From assembly GCF_001625195.1 (NCBI RefSeq), contig NC_054390.1, forward strand, positions 806,001 through 870,000: a stretch of DNA of 64,000 nt. Reading direction: 5' to 3'. The notes beneath the pieces are model-generated. The model saw only the letters and a program-made list of their open reading frames with translations. It was not told the origin of the DNA and made no database searches. The translations under genes were made by a program, and so were the position numbers. Position 1 is the first letter of the stretch, and every line of letters begins with the position of its first letter. This stretch comes from Drechmeria coniospora (lineage: Eukaryota > Ascomycota > Sordariomycetes > Hypocreales > Ophiocordycipitaceae). Positions 23,332 through 33,898 of this stretch are shown here, piece by piece.

Positions 23332-26300
23332 GATGCTGCGTGTCGTGACGCGGAGGCACGTCTAGATATGGCAGGCGGCCGGGCGGTCAGGGAACGCATC
23401 CGTTTCGGGTATCGGCAGTATTTGTGCTCGCGCAAGCCTCGGTGCGAGTGTGCGTGCGAGTGCGATGACGGGGGCGGCGATGACGTGCTGTCCTGTCTCG
23501 CTCGTCGTCGGGTGCGAGAAATGAAAGGATATTACTCCGTACGGCAGAAGGGGATGGATGGATGATGACTGTCGTGGTGGTGCGGCCTCAAACACTCGCA
23601 GCGGGACCGACGAGGTTTGGCCTCTGGCGGGGCGGACGGCACTGGAATCCCCGCCAATTGCCGTACAGTAGCCTCCTCGTTAGCAGCCAGTGCGTGGCCA
23701 TGTACTCGGTACGACGCCAGATCCTGGAACAGGGTAATTTCGCAAGCGCATAGTTGCCTTGGTAGGCTAGGTTCGAGAAACTAGCGCCAGGATGAGCAAG
23801 TACCCGGCGAGGTATACGTACAATGTTTGCCGAGTGAATTCACGCCGGTGGCAGGTACCCAGTACAACTTGCCGCCAGCTCCTCCGTGTACTCCAGCTCT
23901 CACGCTACTGGGGAATTATTGTCAGTGAATGCTCTTTTCTTGTACTCTGTACTTGTGCACGGTGACGGTACATACCTACAGTACTTACTTACAGTACAGT
24001 ATGGAGCGTGTGAACATTGCCACCTCTCCCCAGCTCGCTTCCATCTCCTGGACAGCAACGAGGGAGGCACATGGAGTCAACATCATGTACATGCGCATGC
24101 GTATTCCTGCTCTTGGGTCCATATTGGTGTCTGGCAGTGAAGGGAAAGCCGCTGGCGATTTGTGCATGCCTCCGAGTGCCTGTGATGAAGCCGTAGCGCG
24201 CGTACCTGACATTGCCTGACATTCAACATGCGGCGTTCGCTGCGGCACGAATGCGGCGACCCGGTCGCTGGCCATGACAGGACAGGCAGGCCCTGAACGA
24301 TGGCGTGCCAGCAGCCGGCCGTCCCTTGTCCGACGCTGGGATCAATCATTGCTGGGGGCCAATGCCCGGCGACTAGCATTTCCGCTTGGGTGCTTTGGGG
24401 CTAAAATGGCGTTATCGCATCGTCGAATTTTGTGCCGCGAGCTCGTCATCGATCCCTGCGAGGTACGCACTAGGAACGCTGGACCCTGTCAAAATACCCC
24501 TTACCCAGCACTGGTGCGCAGCAGCAGGTCGGTGTGAGTAAGTACAGTACTCCGTGCAGTACATGTAATTTCTCCGTACACTTGTCACTAAGCATACCCA
24601 CTGCACGCAGCGGATAGGTGCTTAAGTAATTACTGTACAAGTACGGAGTACCGAGCAAAGTACTGTACAGTATGGAGTACTTACAGTACATGTACTCCGT
24701 AGCACAGTAAGTACTTAAGTAGTTGTATCATTACTTCCCAAGGGTACGTACTTACGTCGCAGCCGCCCGAGTCAATGTCCGTCAGCAATTCCTTAGTCAG
24801 GTCCGTTTTCTGGAAGCGTCTTGTTCACCATGGCACCGTCTGGGCGTACTTGTAGGCATCAAACTGATCTTGCACATCCTCACGGAACCGAATGTTGCCG
24901 ACCCGGTGCTGCCCTCCTGAGTAATGCTTACATTTTCAAACGTAGCTTCTGGCACTTGGCTCACGATGGACGAATCGCATGAGCATTTCTGAGCAGCGTT
25001 GTTGAGTCTTGTTATGGGGTATTGTACAGTACGTACTTACTTAGGCACGAAGTACATGTACAAGTTTGTGCGTGCACGGAGTACTTGCTGAACAAGCAAG
25101 GTGAACTCGCCCGGAGTACTTACAGTACAACTACGGTACTTACTTACAGTACAACGCAGGGAATGTTTGGAGCAGTATCACGTGAGGGTCCTTCACACCA
25201 ACAAGGCGTACCAGACCAGGACGCTGACTCAGCAAGTGGTAGGGTATATAGGTAAAAATAAAAGGCCAAACATTGCCTTCGGGCATATGGTCTTTTGAAA
25301 CGATACAGAGAAGATGTAAGCTGAAGCTCGCGCGTTCGAACCCGGTCACAGTCACTAATACCCGCACAGTAGCATGGCCCCTGCACTAAGGATGACACGC
25401 AAATCAAAGAGAAGCAAACTATTTTTTTGCCCTTTTTGACGTCTTGATTTTTTTTTGGCCTCTCGGATGACGAGCTTGTCTCTCGTTCGTAGCAGGTGAC
25501 GACGAGCTGACGCATCTGCGCTTGCAGCGTACATCGTTTTACTGCACAGGTGACGACGAGCTGACGCATCTGCTCTTGCAACGTACATCGTTTTACTGCA
25601 CAGCTTCCTCTTGCATTTTCCATTTGCCACGCGTGGTCCGCCCCTCTCTCACACCGGCGATTGCTTTGGCGAGCCCGTCCCATCATCGTCAGTTTTTCTG
25701 GGAGCGACTCGTCTTGCTCCGACCTCTGGGGATGCGTTCTCATCAAGAACATGTCGTGATACGCCAACTCAATCATGACAATGGGCGCCGTGAGCTGCGT
25801 TGAGTGTCGCCCGCCCACCTACGCATACACCGTCACGAGGTAGTGCTTCCCTGCGAGGGTTCTCCCACCCCACGGCCTGACAGGAGGGAATCGGAACAGG
25901 CTGCATTTCAGGCCTTCATACACCGTCACGAGGTGGTACTTCCCTGCGACGAGTGTTCTCCCACCCCACGCGTGGCCTCACAGGAGGGAATCGGAACAGG
26001 CTGCATTTCAGGCCTTCATACACCGTCACGAGGTAGTACTTCCCTGCGACGAGTGTTCTCCCACCCCACGCGTGGCCTCACAGGAGGGAATCGGAACAGG
26101 CTGCATTTCAGGCCTTCATACACCGTCACGAGGTAGTACTTCCCTGCGACGAGTGTTCTCCCACCCCACGCGTGGCCTCACAGGAGGGAATCGGAACAGG
26201 CTGCATTTCAGGCCTTCATACACCGTCACGAGGTAGTGCTTCCCTGCCAGTGTTCTCCCACCCCACGGCCTGACAGGAGGAATCGGAACAGGCTGCATTT

Positions 26301-26815
26301 CAGGCCTTCTGCCATCGAGTCCTTGCCGAGACGGCCCTTTCACCATGACTATTAATAGTTTTACGGTGCTAAATACCGTTCTGAGCCAGGGTTTCATCGA
26401 CCCTGCGGGGGCCTGTTCCGCCTTGCCATGTCAGCAATCCGCCAACCCACCCGCTGCTATCACTGCTCCCTGCAATACCGACAAACCGGCGACTGGTCGC
26501 GGCTGTTGCTCAAGTGGCGACGGGTGCTTGCTCCGTCGCTAATGCTCCCATCGCCGACCTAAATCCAACTTGCGAGCGCGCTTGTTCCGTACGGCAACGA
26601 TCAAGCATGAACACGAGCACCGAGGAGACGATCTGGACGTGCCCTAAAAGGCTTTCCCATCCTCCGGACGGAATCTGGCTGGCACCATCGTCCAAGTTCG
26701 GCGCCGTACCATATCCACTCGTGCTCGCCCCGGCTCGTACACGGACTTGCGTACAGTGCAGTTGCCGTCGCTCCGTCGTCACCGCCGTCCCTTGCCCGTG
26801 CACGTCGACGCAGCC
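23332..26815. other. Intergenic, repeat-rich, upstream of the RiPP cluster
   Basis: About 3.5 kb without a convincing gene. TACGGAGTA words cluster near 23935-24000 and 24530-24730, a 50-bp duplication with GACGACGAGCTGACGCATCTG lies at about 25497-25600, and the last 500 bp hold a 100-bp minisatellite. A short stretch near 26540-26600 (NAPIADLNPTCERA when translated) faintly resembles the ectodomain of the membrane protein at 51523, but the frame is not sustained. Confidence 0.5.
25824..26310 (+). repeat. 100-bp minisatellite, about five copies
   Basis: The word TTCCCTGCGACGAGTGTTCTC occurs at exact 100-bp steps (25941, 26041 and 26141 for its internal TCCCTGCGAC), with shortened first and last copies. 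Three internal copies are almost identical, so the amplification is recent. The unit is not a multiple of three and codes for nothing. Confidence 0.93.
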
Positions 26816-27803
26816 ATGCATCACCAAAGGGAGGGGAGCGCGTTGTTGCACGCAGAATATTGCAGCACGGAGGAAAAGGAAAATGGACATTGTCAAGATG
26901 GTACGTCGAGACGACGACGCCATTGGATGCTGGGTGCCTCCGTCGCCCTCAACGTCCTCCTGCTCTCGGTCCTTGGCTTGGGTCTCTGGACCGTGTCCCG
27001 CACAAAATGCCCGGCGGCGGCGGATGCACGACACGACCAAAAGGCGCTCAACGGCGACCTCAAGAAAACGTCATCCTACTGTAAGCAGCAAGGACGACGC
27101 AAAGTAGGACCGCTCGGGCCGCTAACACGACGCAGCGCCCCTGCTGGATCTCGTCAACCTCGAACCGCACGCCGTCCGGTTCAACGGGCGACTTCACGAC
27201 AACACGTCCATCTATCGGCTCGACCCCTCTCCCGAGGTCGACAAGGCGTGGGATGACATCTCGGCCGAGGGATTCGAAGTCATCACCGTCGACGAGGCCG
27301 CCGTTTTGCAATCAGGCAAGTCGCCTCGGCTCAGCGTCAAGGCACCGGAGAGCTGGGGCCTCGGCGACGGCGCGTACCTCGCCCAGGTCGACGTCTTTCA
27401 CCAGATTCACTGCCTGAACGAGCTCCGCAAGGAGATTCACTTCGACTACTACTACGGCGGCGACGGCAGGCTGAACGGCACGTCGCGGCCGGCGGATCAC
27501 CTGCATCACAAGAAGCACTGCATCCACATGCTGCTGCAGAACCTCATGTGCCACGCCGACGTCGACATCATCACCCACAACTGGGTGCACTACGAGCACA
27601 TCAACCAGCCGAACCGACCGTACGCGGAGCCGTTTGCCGACTTTAACCTGGTGAAGCAGTGCCGGAATTTCGACGCACTGCTCGAATGGACGCGGAAGAA
27701 TGCGCTGGACAAGCTCGCGGAACGTTGGCATGGGTTGGAAAAGCCAGAGGGCACCGAAATCGTCCAGGGCGATGGTTACTTCTGGCAGGGTGTGAAGCCA
27801 TGA
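26816..27803 (+). CDS. UstYa-family (DUF3328) oxidase A of the RiPP cluster
   Basis: UstYa-type proteins are membrane-anchored, probably copper-dependent enzymes that oxidatively cyclise fungal RiPP cores. The model is join(26816..27080, 27136..27803), 310 residues. The splice GTAAGC to CGCAG, with branch GCTAAC, joins TSSY to SPLLDLVNLEPHAVRF, matching the family's post-membrane YSP motif. A basic RRRRH stretch precedes one membrane span at about residues 37-60 (MLGASVALNVLLLSVLGLGL). Both signature motifs are present: HQIHC at 177-181 and HKKHC at 213-217, then MCHADVDIITHNWV. The C-terminus is DGYFWQGVKP. The start codon is chosen as the last ATG before the basic anchor and is uncertain. 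It is the first of three such genes here. Confidence 0.88.
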
Positions 27804-28556
27804 ATGACGAGGCACTCGCGAGCCCATGTCATTGCTTTTCATGCCGCACGGAAAACACGGTTTCTTGACACGTCCCAGATGCTGACGGCCGGTTACCTGG
27901 GCGGCCCGATGTGCGATGCCTGCGGCCAACTGGGACAGCCTGTGGCCCGATGGCTGTCTCGGGAAAAATTGTAGTACTGAAGTCGGTTCACGTTCCATGG
28001 TATTGCAAGATGCTCTACTCTACTGTGTCTACGTACAGTATGAATTACTTGCATCATCCCGTGCTGTAGTGCAGTGCTCAGCGCGCGGTCTACAGTATTC
28101 CACCACTATTGGCACGTTGCTGTAATACTCCGTAGGCCAGCCGCCATCACTTGGCCTCTGGTGCTTAGCCACGTGACGCCGAGCTGCTTTGAACCCCCCC
28201 CCCCAGTTGGAAATAATGAACATGTTCCGACTCGCCACATCGCTGCGTCGACTCGAAGCAAATCTTACAAACTCGTCGACGATCGTGCATTTGATGTCGA
28301 GTCCGATTTGAATGGATGGTACCTCGTAAAGGGGCATGCGAATGGCAGAAGCGTGCCACCGACAGCGCCGCTTGCTCGACTCGCTCGACGACTTCGCCAG
28401 CCGGGACGAGGCGGCCTTCGCGAGGACTCGACGGGCGAGTTTGACGAGACTGACAATTATTCGATCAACCCTTCCTCCCGTTTTCAAACGAGATCGGGTG
28501 CCATATTGTTTCCATCATCATCCGCCGACGACGTTTAAATGATCATCAAGTGAAGA
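27804..28556. other. Intergenic between UstYa-A and the F-box gene
   Basis: No gene recognised. A run of ten C lies near 28195, with TACTCCGTA words just upstream. Short open frames on both strands show no domain. Confidence 0.45.
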
Positions 28557-29627
28557 ATGGATGATGACCTTCCGCCTCCGAGTTATCGCTCCGCTACCGA
28601 ATACCCTATCCAAGAGGAGCAGACGAGCGCCATAATTCGAACGGCCTCGTACCATCGTGAGGATTTCTGCCGCTCCGTCATATGGTTCTCACCCCGCGAG
28701 CACGTCGGCATTCGCTCGTCCATGGCAGAGTCATTCCAGCGCACCGCCGAAGCAGGGCTCGGTTCCCTCAATCGGCTGCCGCTGGAGCTCTTGCACGACG
28801 TCTTGCTACGGCTGGACACGCAATCTCTATTCAATTTTCGACAAACGAATCTCCGATCGAGGCAAGTGCTCCATTCTATGAAGCAATATCGGATCGTCAT
28901 CTCTCACGGGCTCAACCTTCTCTGCGCCTTGCTGCGGACACGACTTGCCGTCACTGTCTCACTCTTTGACTTTTACTACGCACTTTGCACAAAACTTTGC
29001 ACCACCTGCGGCGAATTCGGCGGATTCATGTCACTGTTGGCCTGGAACCGATGCTGTTTTGTATGCCTTCAAAATGCTCCAGAGTGCCAAGTGAAAACTC
29101 TTGCATCGGTGCGGAAGCAATTCAACATGACCAAGGCCGAAGCAGTCCGGTTGGAGTCTTTCAAAACCCTGCCTGGAATATATTCGATGGAGGAGTCCGC
29201 CTACAGATCCCGCGTCACCGTCGTATCGGCTCATCAGGCCGCCATCTCGTCTCGCCAACAGCGACTGCATGCATCGGCGCAAGTGCCGCCGGCTAACGGC
29301 GGACGAAATCAAAAATTGAACTTTATGGCCTCATGCGCGCTTCCCTACTACGATGGACGGACAGGCAAGGTAGAGCACGGAATATCGTGTGCCGGCTGTC
29401 AACTGGCTTTCGAAAAAGGCATCACTCATTCCCGGGGTGAGCGATGGGCGGTCATGGCTCGCGACAAGGTGTACGCACGAGATGACTACCTCGGCCATTT
29501 TCGGTGGTGTGAACAGGCGCAACTCCTGTGGAGAACCAGCGCCGATGGGAAGCGTGAGCCCCCCGAGCTTCCCGAGCTGGCTCGGCGAGGGGGCTATTTC
29601 TCCATGATCGGAGAATGCTGTCATTGA
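28557..29627 (+). CDS. F-box protein with cysteine-rich motif
   Basis: A 356-residue single-exon frame. Residues 6-10 are PPPSY, a PPxY motif of the kind bound by WW-domain ubiquitin ligases of the Rsp5 family. An F-box lies at about 69-110 (LNRLPLELLHDVLLRLDTQSLFNFRQTN). It is followed by CTTCGEFGGFMSLLAWNRCCFVCL (a CxxC then CCxxC pattern common in fungal F-box proteins), then helical sequence and a second group near the C-terminus (ISCAGCQLAFEKG, HFRWCEQAQLLW). It is likely a substrate receptor of an SCF ligase with unknown target. Such genes are numerous in these fungi, so a role in the neighbouring RiPP pathway is not implied by position alone. An alternative start at 28722 would remove the PPxY motif. 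Confidence 0.72.
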   Translation: MDDDLPPPSYRSATEYPIQEEQTSAIIRTASYHREDFCRSVIWFSPREHVGIRSSMAESFQRTAEAGLGSLNRLPLELLHDVLLRLDTQSLFNFRQTNLRSRQVLHSMKQYRIVISHGLNLLCALLRTRLAVTVSLFDFYYALCTKLCTTCGEFGGFMSLLAWNRCCFVCLQNAPECQVKTLASVRKQFNMTKAEAVRLESFKTLPGIYSMEESAYRSRVTVVSAHQAAISSRQQRLHASAQVPPANGGRNQKLNFMASCALPYYDGRTGKVEHGISCAGCQLAFEKGITHSRGERWAVMARDKVYARDDYLGHFRWCEQAQLLWRTSADGKREPPELPELARRGGYFSMIGECCH

Positions 29628-30016
29628 CGCGAGTTCGAGCCAAGACCTTTCGCCCATGCATCCACCCCGCACGCTCGGAGAGTTGTTAGTTGTTGCATGG
29701 AACGAAAAGAGCGATTCAATCAACAATTATGCACTTGGGCGTCTACATAATGTACAACTAACGAGTGCATTGTTACTTCACAGCCTGAGCCGCGATTTTC
29801 CCGGCTAACCGCTCATCTATTTTCGTGAGGGGTTCGTTGGTTGGCTGGTTTCCTACACATGCATGACAGTATCGAGCGGGAAAACAGTGCAGGGAAAGGG
29901 CCAACCAACGAGGAATGGTGACGAGTGAGCAGATATGCTTATAAGAAAGCGACATTTCTCTCAGATCCATCCCTCGTCTTCCCACGCACTTGCTCACCTT
30001 CTTTCTACAACAAACC
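29628..30016. other. Intergenic, no features recognised
   Basis: Spacer between the F-box and kinase-like genes; moderately AT-rich with no repeats of note. Confidence 0.45.
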
Positions 30017-30847
30017 ATGATAAAGCATGATACCACGGACTCGGCGATGCAGCCAACCATCCTGTCCATGGAAGTGGATGATGACGATTCTTACCAAAGC
30101 GAATATCGAGTGCGAATCGGCAACCAGGTAAAATATCTCGTCGTTGCTCCCGGAACCTTTGACAGGGACACCCTTTCGTTACCCCTCGGATCCTTGCCCC
30201 GGTTGCCTTGCGACGAGGAATGGACCGTGGCCTACATCTCTCGTGACAAAACCAGCGGTGGTTTGAAAACGTCCCTGACGAACCATACGTTGGCCGGCGT
30301 CGAGAATCAGTGGCACCACACCACGGTAGATTGCTTCGAGTTGGAAAGAACCAAGCAGATCACAGGAGCGGCATTCGAAGCCATCTGCCATTCCGTCGTT
30401 CCGGTCAACTTCTCATCGGCAACCCCCATCATTGTCAAGATGGCCCGGTTTGAATGGGAGGTGCCACGCATCGAACAAGAAACGAGAGCATATCAGCTGC
30501 TGGAAGGCTCCGGGTTGGCTCCACGCTTCCTCGCTCATGTGCACGAGAATGGACGCGTCATCGGCTTCCTGTTGGAGAAATTGGAAGGAAGATTTGCTTC
30601 GCTGCACGATCTGGACAACTGCAAAGCAGCGCTGGGGAAACTGCACCGTCTAGGGCTTCTGCATGGAGACGTAAACAGGTATAACTTTCTCGTGACGGAC
30701 GACGGGGTGAAACTCGTCGATTTTGAAAACTCTCAGGAGGACCCTGACCCAGAGTTGATGAGGAATGAATTGAAGAGTTTGCCTGCCAAGTTGGTGGATG
30801 AGTCGGGACTTGGCGGCGGCTTCATTTTCACAGGCGATGATGTATAA
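30017..30847 (+). CDS. Protein-kinase-like (KLD/APH-type) protein
   Basis: A 276-residue single-exon protein of a kinase-like family common in fungi (often mislabelled as alpha-galactosidase A precursor). The N-terminal 130 residues have no recognised domain. The kinase-like half shows IIVKMA with Lys141 as the likely ATP-binding lysine, IEQETRAY with Glu154 as its partner, HGDVNRYNFLV with a catalytic Asp218 and Asn223, and LVDFE in place of DFG/DFD (Asp235). The protein ends soon after, so the C-lobe is short. It could be a small-molecule or protein kinase or a pseudokinase. It lies within the UstYa gene group, about 285 bp from the 3' end of UstYa-B, with which it is convergent. The start could also be 29990 or 30047. 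Confidence 0.72.
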   Translation: MIKHDTTDSAMQPTILSMEVDDDDSYQSEYRVRIGNQVKYLVVAPGTFDRDTLSLPLGSLPRLPCDEEWTVAYISRDKTSGGLKTSLTNHTLAGVENQWHHTTVDCFELERTKQITGAAFEAICHSVVPVNFSSATPIIVKMARFEWEVPRIEQETRAYQLLEGSGLAPRFLAHVHENGRVIGFLLEKLEGRFASLHDLDNCKAALGKLHRLGLLHGDVNRYNFLVTDDGVKLVDFENSQEDPDPELMRNELKSLPAKLVDESGLGGGFIFTGDDV

Positions 30848-31131
30848 GTGAGCATCAAGGGTCGATACGGGTCATCATTGAGATGGCTATATGATATTCA
30901 AGTTTGTCTGGGAAGCGTCCAGCAGCAGGTAGTTTCGGAAGCCGGCGTGAAACTGGATTCGCGTTGGTGTTTTACAAAGTTGACTGACAATAGTTTGACA
31001 ATAGTTTCACAATCTCGACAAATCTTTGTTGACAATTCTTCCATTCTATAGCCAAGGCGACGTCTCGATGAGAAGACTCTGGTATTTTATTTGCGAAAAA
31101 GGGAGACATGTACGAATACAAAATGAACGTC

Positions 31132-32063
31132 CTACGCATCCAAATCATCCGGCACGTACGTCTTTCTGTCAAAGTGAACCACTTCTCTTTCTTTCGCCCA
31201 CGTCTTGATGGCGTCAAAATCCCGGCATGTATGGGCAACCTGAGCCACCTCCTTGGATTCCTGTGCGGCTTCTACCCATTGCCACGGAAGGGGGGTGATG
31301 TCGGCCGAACACATCAGGCTTTGCCGAAGAGCGTCGTAGCAATGCTCCAGATGCTCGATCCCCATGAGCTCGTGGTCGGGCGCATAGTCTTGCTTGCTGT
31401 AGAGTCGCTTCCGAAGCATATTCTACAACCAGCATTAGCCAAATTCTCGTCTTGTGAAGGGGCAAGGAAGACACGGACGAGGCAATGCAGTTGATGAAAT
31501 ATGTTCAGTTCAACGACGTAACTGCCCTTGCTCCCCGGGAGAGGAACCGTTTTATTAACAAGTTTAGCGGCCGACTCGCGCGGTATACGACTGATGCCAA
31601 CTTGATACACGATCAGTGACAGTCCAGATTGGAGCGTCGGGATAGCCTACAGGAATACAGGTCATCCCAGAGAGCATCACGCTCCGGCGTCGGTGGCCCC
31701 TGGTACGCAGTTCGCTCGGAACCGAAGCCGCTGGTAAAGACGACGTTCTTGTGCCTGATAACATCCATAGCAGGCGCTGCGTAGTGTAAGCAAGGGGAAG
31801 GGAATGCCATGAAACATTTCCATCAACTTACAGTACACCTGTCCTGGGAATATTGGTGTCGAGTATTGAAGACGCACGACCAGTGCAAAGCAAATCACGA
31901 CGAGGACGACGATGACGACGCCGAATGCGACGATAGCTCGCTTGAGCCTGGCGATTTTTCTTTCATCAACCTGCTCGATGACCCTTTCTCCCGATTCATC
32001 GGATAGGAACGGTCTGTCAACACTGGAGCGACCGTCAACGGCGGAAGCGGAAAAGTAGCCCAT
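31132..32063 (-). CDS. UstYa-family (DUF3328) oxidase B of the RiPP cluster
   Basis: The model is complement(join(31132..31422, 31479..31600, 31651..31776, 31832..32063)), 256 residues, and all introns are 49-56 nt. After a polar N-terminus with an acidic and basic stretch, one membrane span lies at about 42-66 ([21 protein letters not shown]). The first splice (GTAAGT to CGCAG) creates VYSPAMDVI, the second joins LYSF to [13 protein letters not shown], and the third (branch GCTAAT) joins HQLHCL to [13 protein letters not shown]. These are the family's usual intron sites. The signature motifs are HQLHC at 155-159 and HLEHC at 184-188, then [13 protein letters not shown]. The [15 protein letters not shown] block is typical. 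The gene is divergent from UstYa-C, sharing an 805-bp upstream region. Confidence 0.9.
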
Positions 32064-32868
32064 CGTCGCCAATTTCTTAATGTTGAGCCGTGAGAAAATC
32101 TGGTCGACAAACAATGGAATTTTGGAAGAGTCAGTCGCAAGGAGAAGAGGTTTGCACTTGAAGTTTTGGGCACTGGTCAGTCGCAAGGAGAGGAGTTTTG
32201 CACTTGAAGTTTTGGGCACTGGCAAGGCACAAAGTGATGGATTGAGCCCCTTGCCGAAACATGGGAATCGTTATCGCCAAAGCCGCGATACTACATGCTA
32301 TCCAGTAGATAAAAATATCATTAGAGCTTTAGGATACATCACCGAGCCGGTACGAGGGGCCCGAAGACGAGACCATCTGAAGAGCAATAATTGCTGTAGC
32401 TATATGCTATAGATGGAAATTTCGGACGGTAGTATCCCGTATTTTCGGCTTACTTGCGGATGCAGGGGGGCTTTGGATATGGCTTGGAATTCGAGTATAG
32501 TTGTAATTACAGTTGTACATGATCCATGCTCCGGATTCCCGACCCCGTTCCCCGGACCCCATACTCGCAGGATGGAGGATTTGCATGTCAGAAAGTGCTG
32601 ACGATGCGGAACCGCCTCTTTATTCGGACATGACCCGCACGGATTGGAAATAATAGCAGTGGCTATACGGAGTACTGATTAAATAATGGGGCAGGTCATA
32701 TCAACGACCAAGGCTCAGTGAAGATGATCAGATTAGAACTCGGAACAGTGCCCAGGACTCGGGTTTATTTGTCGGCTGCATTCAATTCTCTGCAGCCCAT
32801 TCTTGAAGAACCCGAGACTCTTGCAATCTTGTGCTTCCTATCTTTGCTGGCTCCATTTTGATTCCAAC
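32064..32868. promoter_or_regulatory. Shared divergent upstream region of UstYa-B and UstYa-C
   Basis: An 805-bp interval between two divergently read UstYa genes is the natural place for co-regulation of the pair. It contains a direct tandem duplication of 46 bp (32131-32176 and 32177-32222; shared words TTTGCACTTGAAG and TTTTGGGCACTGG) close to UstYa-B. A regulatory role is inferred from position; no known factor site is claimed. Confidence 0.45.
32131..32222 (+). repeat. 46-bp tandem duplication upstream of UstYa-B
   Basis: Two adjacent copies starting TCAGTCGCAAGGAGA, differing at a few positions. They lie 68-159 bp upstream of the UstYa-B start codon, probably in its 5' leader or core promoter. 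Confidence 0.85.
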
Positions 32869-33898
32869 ATGGCCGCCAAGTACACCAAGATTCACGAGGT
32901 CGGGGATCACTGCGCGAGCCCTTGCAGCAGTTGCGCAACATTGTCCAACGACAGATGCTCGGATTTAGAAGATGTTTCGATGAAGCTGGAAGGACAGATA
33001 CTGGATGACCGCCATAGCTGGAGACGAAAGAGCCTTCGAACGGGCTTGCAGGCGATTGTATTGATCGTCCTATCCGTTGCTTCCTTTTTCGCCGGACGTT
33101 CACTTCATCGTGTCGACGAAAACGCATGCCTCGACACAGCATGGGGTAACAACTCTTCTTCTTGACCGACCGAGTGATTTATACTAAAAATGGTGGCTAG
33201 ATGAGGTACGGAAGGACGTGCGATTCAAACGAACAGAGTTCAACCCTCGGTTTGTGGGACCCAAGTCGCCATACATGGGGCCTCCTACGCCGGCCAAGGA
33301 CAAGCTCTGGTACGACCTCGCGGCACGTACGTTCTCCATCTCCAACAGTCGCTTGCACTTGTCTGCTCCCCGTCTTCGCCACTGACACTCGCTGGGAATT
33401 CAGTACGAAACTTTGGTGTCGACAAGCCAACTCTGCAGGCTATGAATCGGAGCAAAGGCGCAGTAGAGTTTCCCGGCCTCGGCGGCCGATTTCAGGTGGG
33501 AATGGAGGCCTTTCACCAGCTGCATTGTCTGGTGAGTGCACATGACAGGAATCTCATGCTATCGGGCATCGAACGGCTGACCAGTTCAGAACTACGTTCG
33601 AATGTATACCTACCAAGACCATTACGGCACCGTCGACTACGACATGATTGCTGAAGGGCCAAAGGAGCGGCAGGAGCACAAGGATCACTGCGTTGAGGTC
33701 CTCCGACAGCGATTGATGTGCAATCCAGACCTCAACGTTTACTCCTACCACTGGACGCAGAAAAACAAGGTGCCGTTTGGAAACCTCTACACGAGCCACC
33801 AGTGCGTCGACTGGGATCGATTCTACGCATGGGCTGAGAAAAATGCCGTTTCTTCGCCCCCCCTGACGAAACCAGAAGGCGCCGAAGTTTGGTCATAG
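32869..33898 (+). CDS. UstYa-family (DUF3328) oxidase C of the RiPP cluster
   Basis: The model is join(32869..33145, 33201..33326, 33404..33531, 33590..33898), 279 residues. The N-terminus is cysteine-rich (CASPCSSC) and precedes a membrane span at about 56-80 (LQAIVLIVLSVASFFAGRSL). Splices join AW to DEVRKDVRF, LAA to LRNFGVDKP and HQLHCL to NYVRMYTYQDHYG; the last of these sites corresponds to the third intron of UstYa-B. The HxxHC motifs are HQLHC at 172-176 and HKDHC at 207-211, followed by RLMCNPDLNVYSYHW. The GPPTPAKDKLWYDL block matches UstYa-B, so B and C look like diverged paralogues. The product is expected to act in the secretory pathway on the cluster's precursor. Confidence 0.9.

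Noticed and set aside
25320..25350. tRNA-like B box (GTTCGAACCC)
   Set aside because: No acceptor or anticodon stem can be drawn around it on either strand.
28074..28538. 154-codon plus-strand frame between UstYa-A and the F-box gene
   Set aside because: No recognisable domain, and several overlapping frames of equal quality exist.
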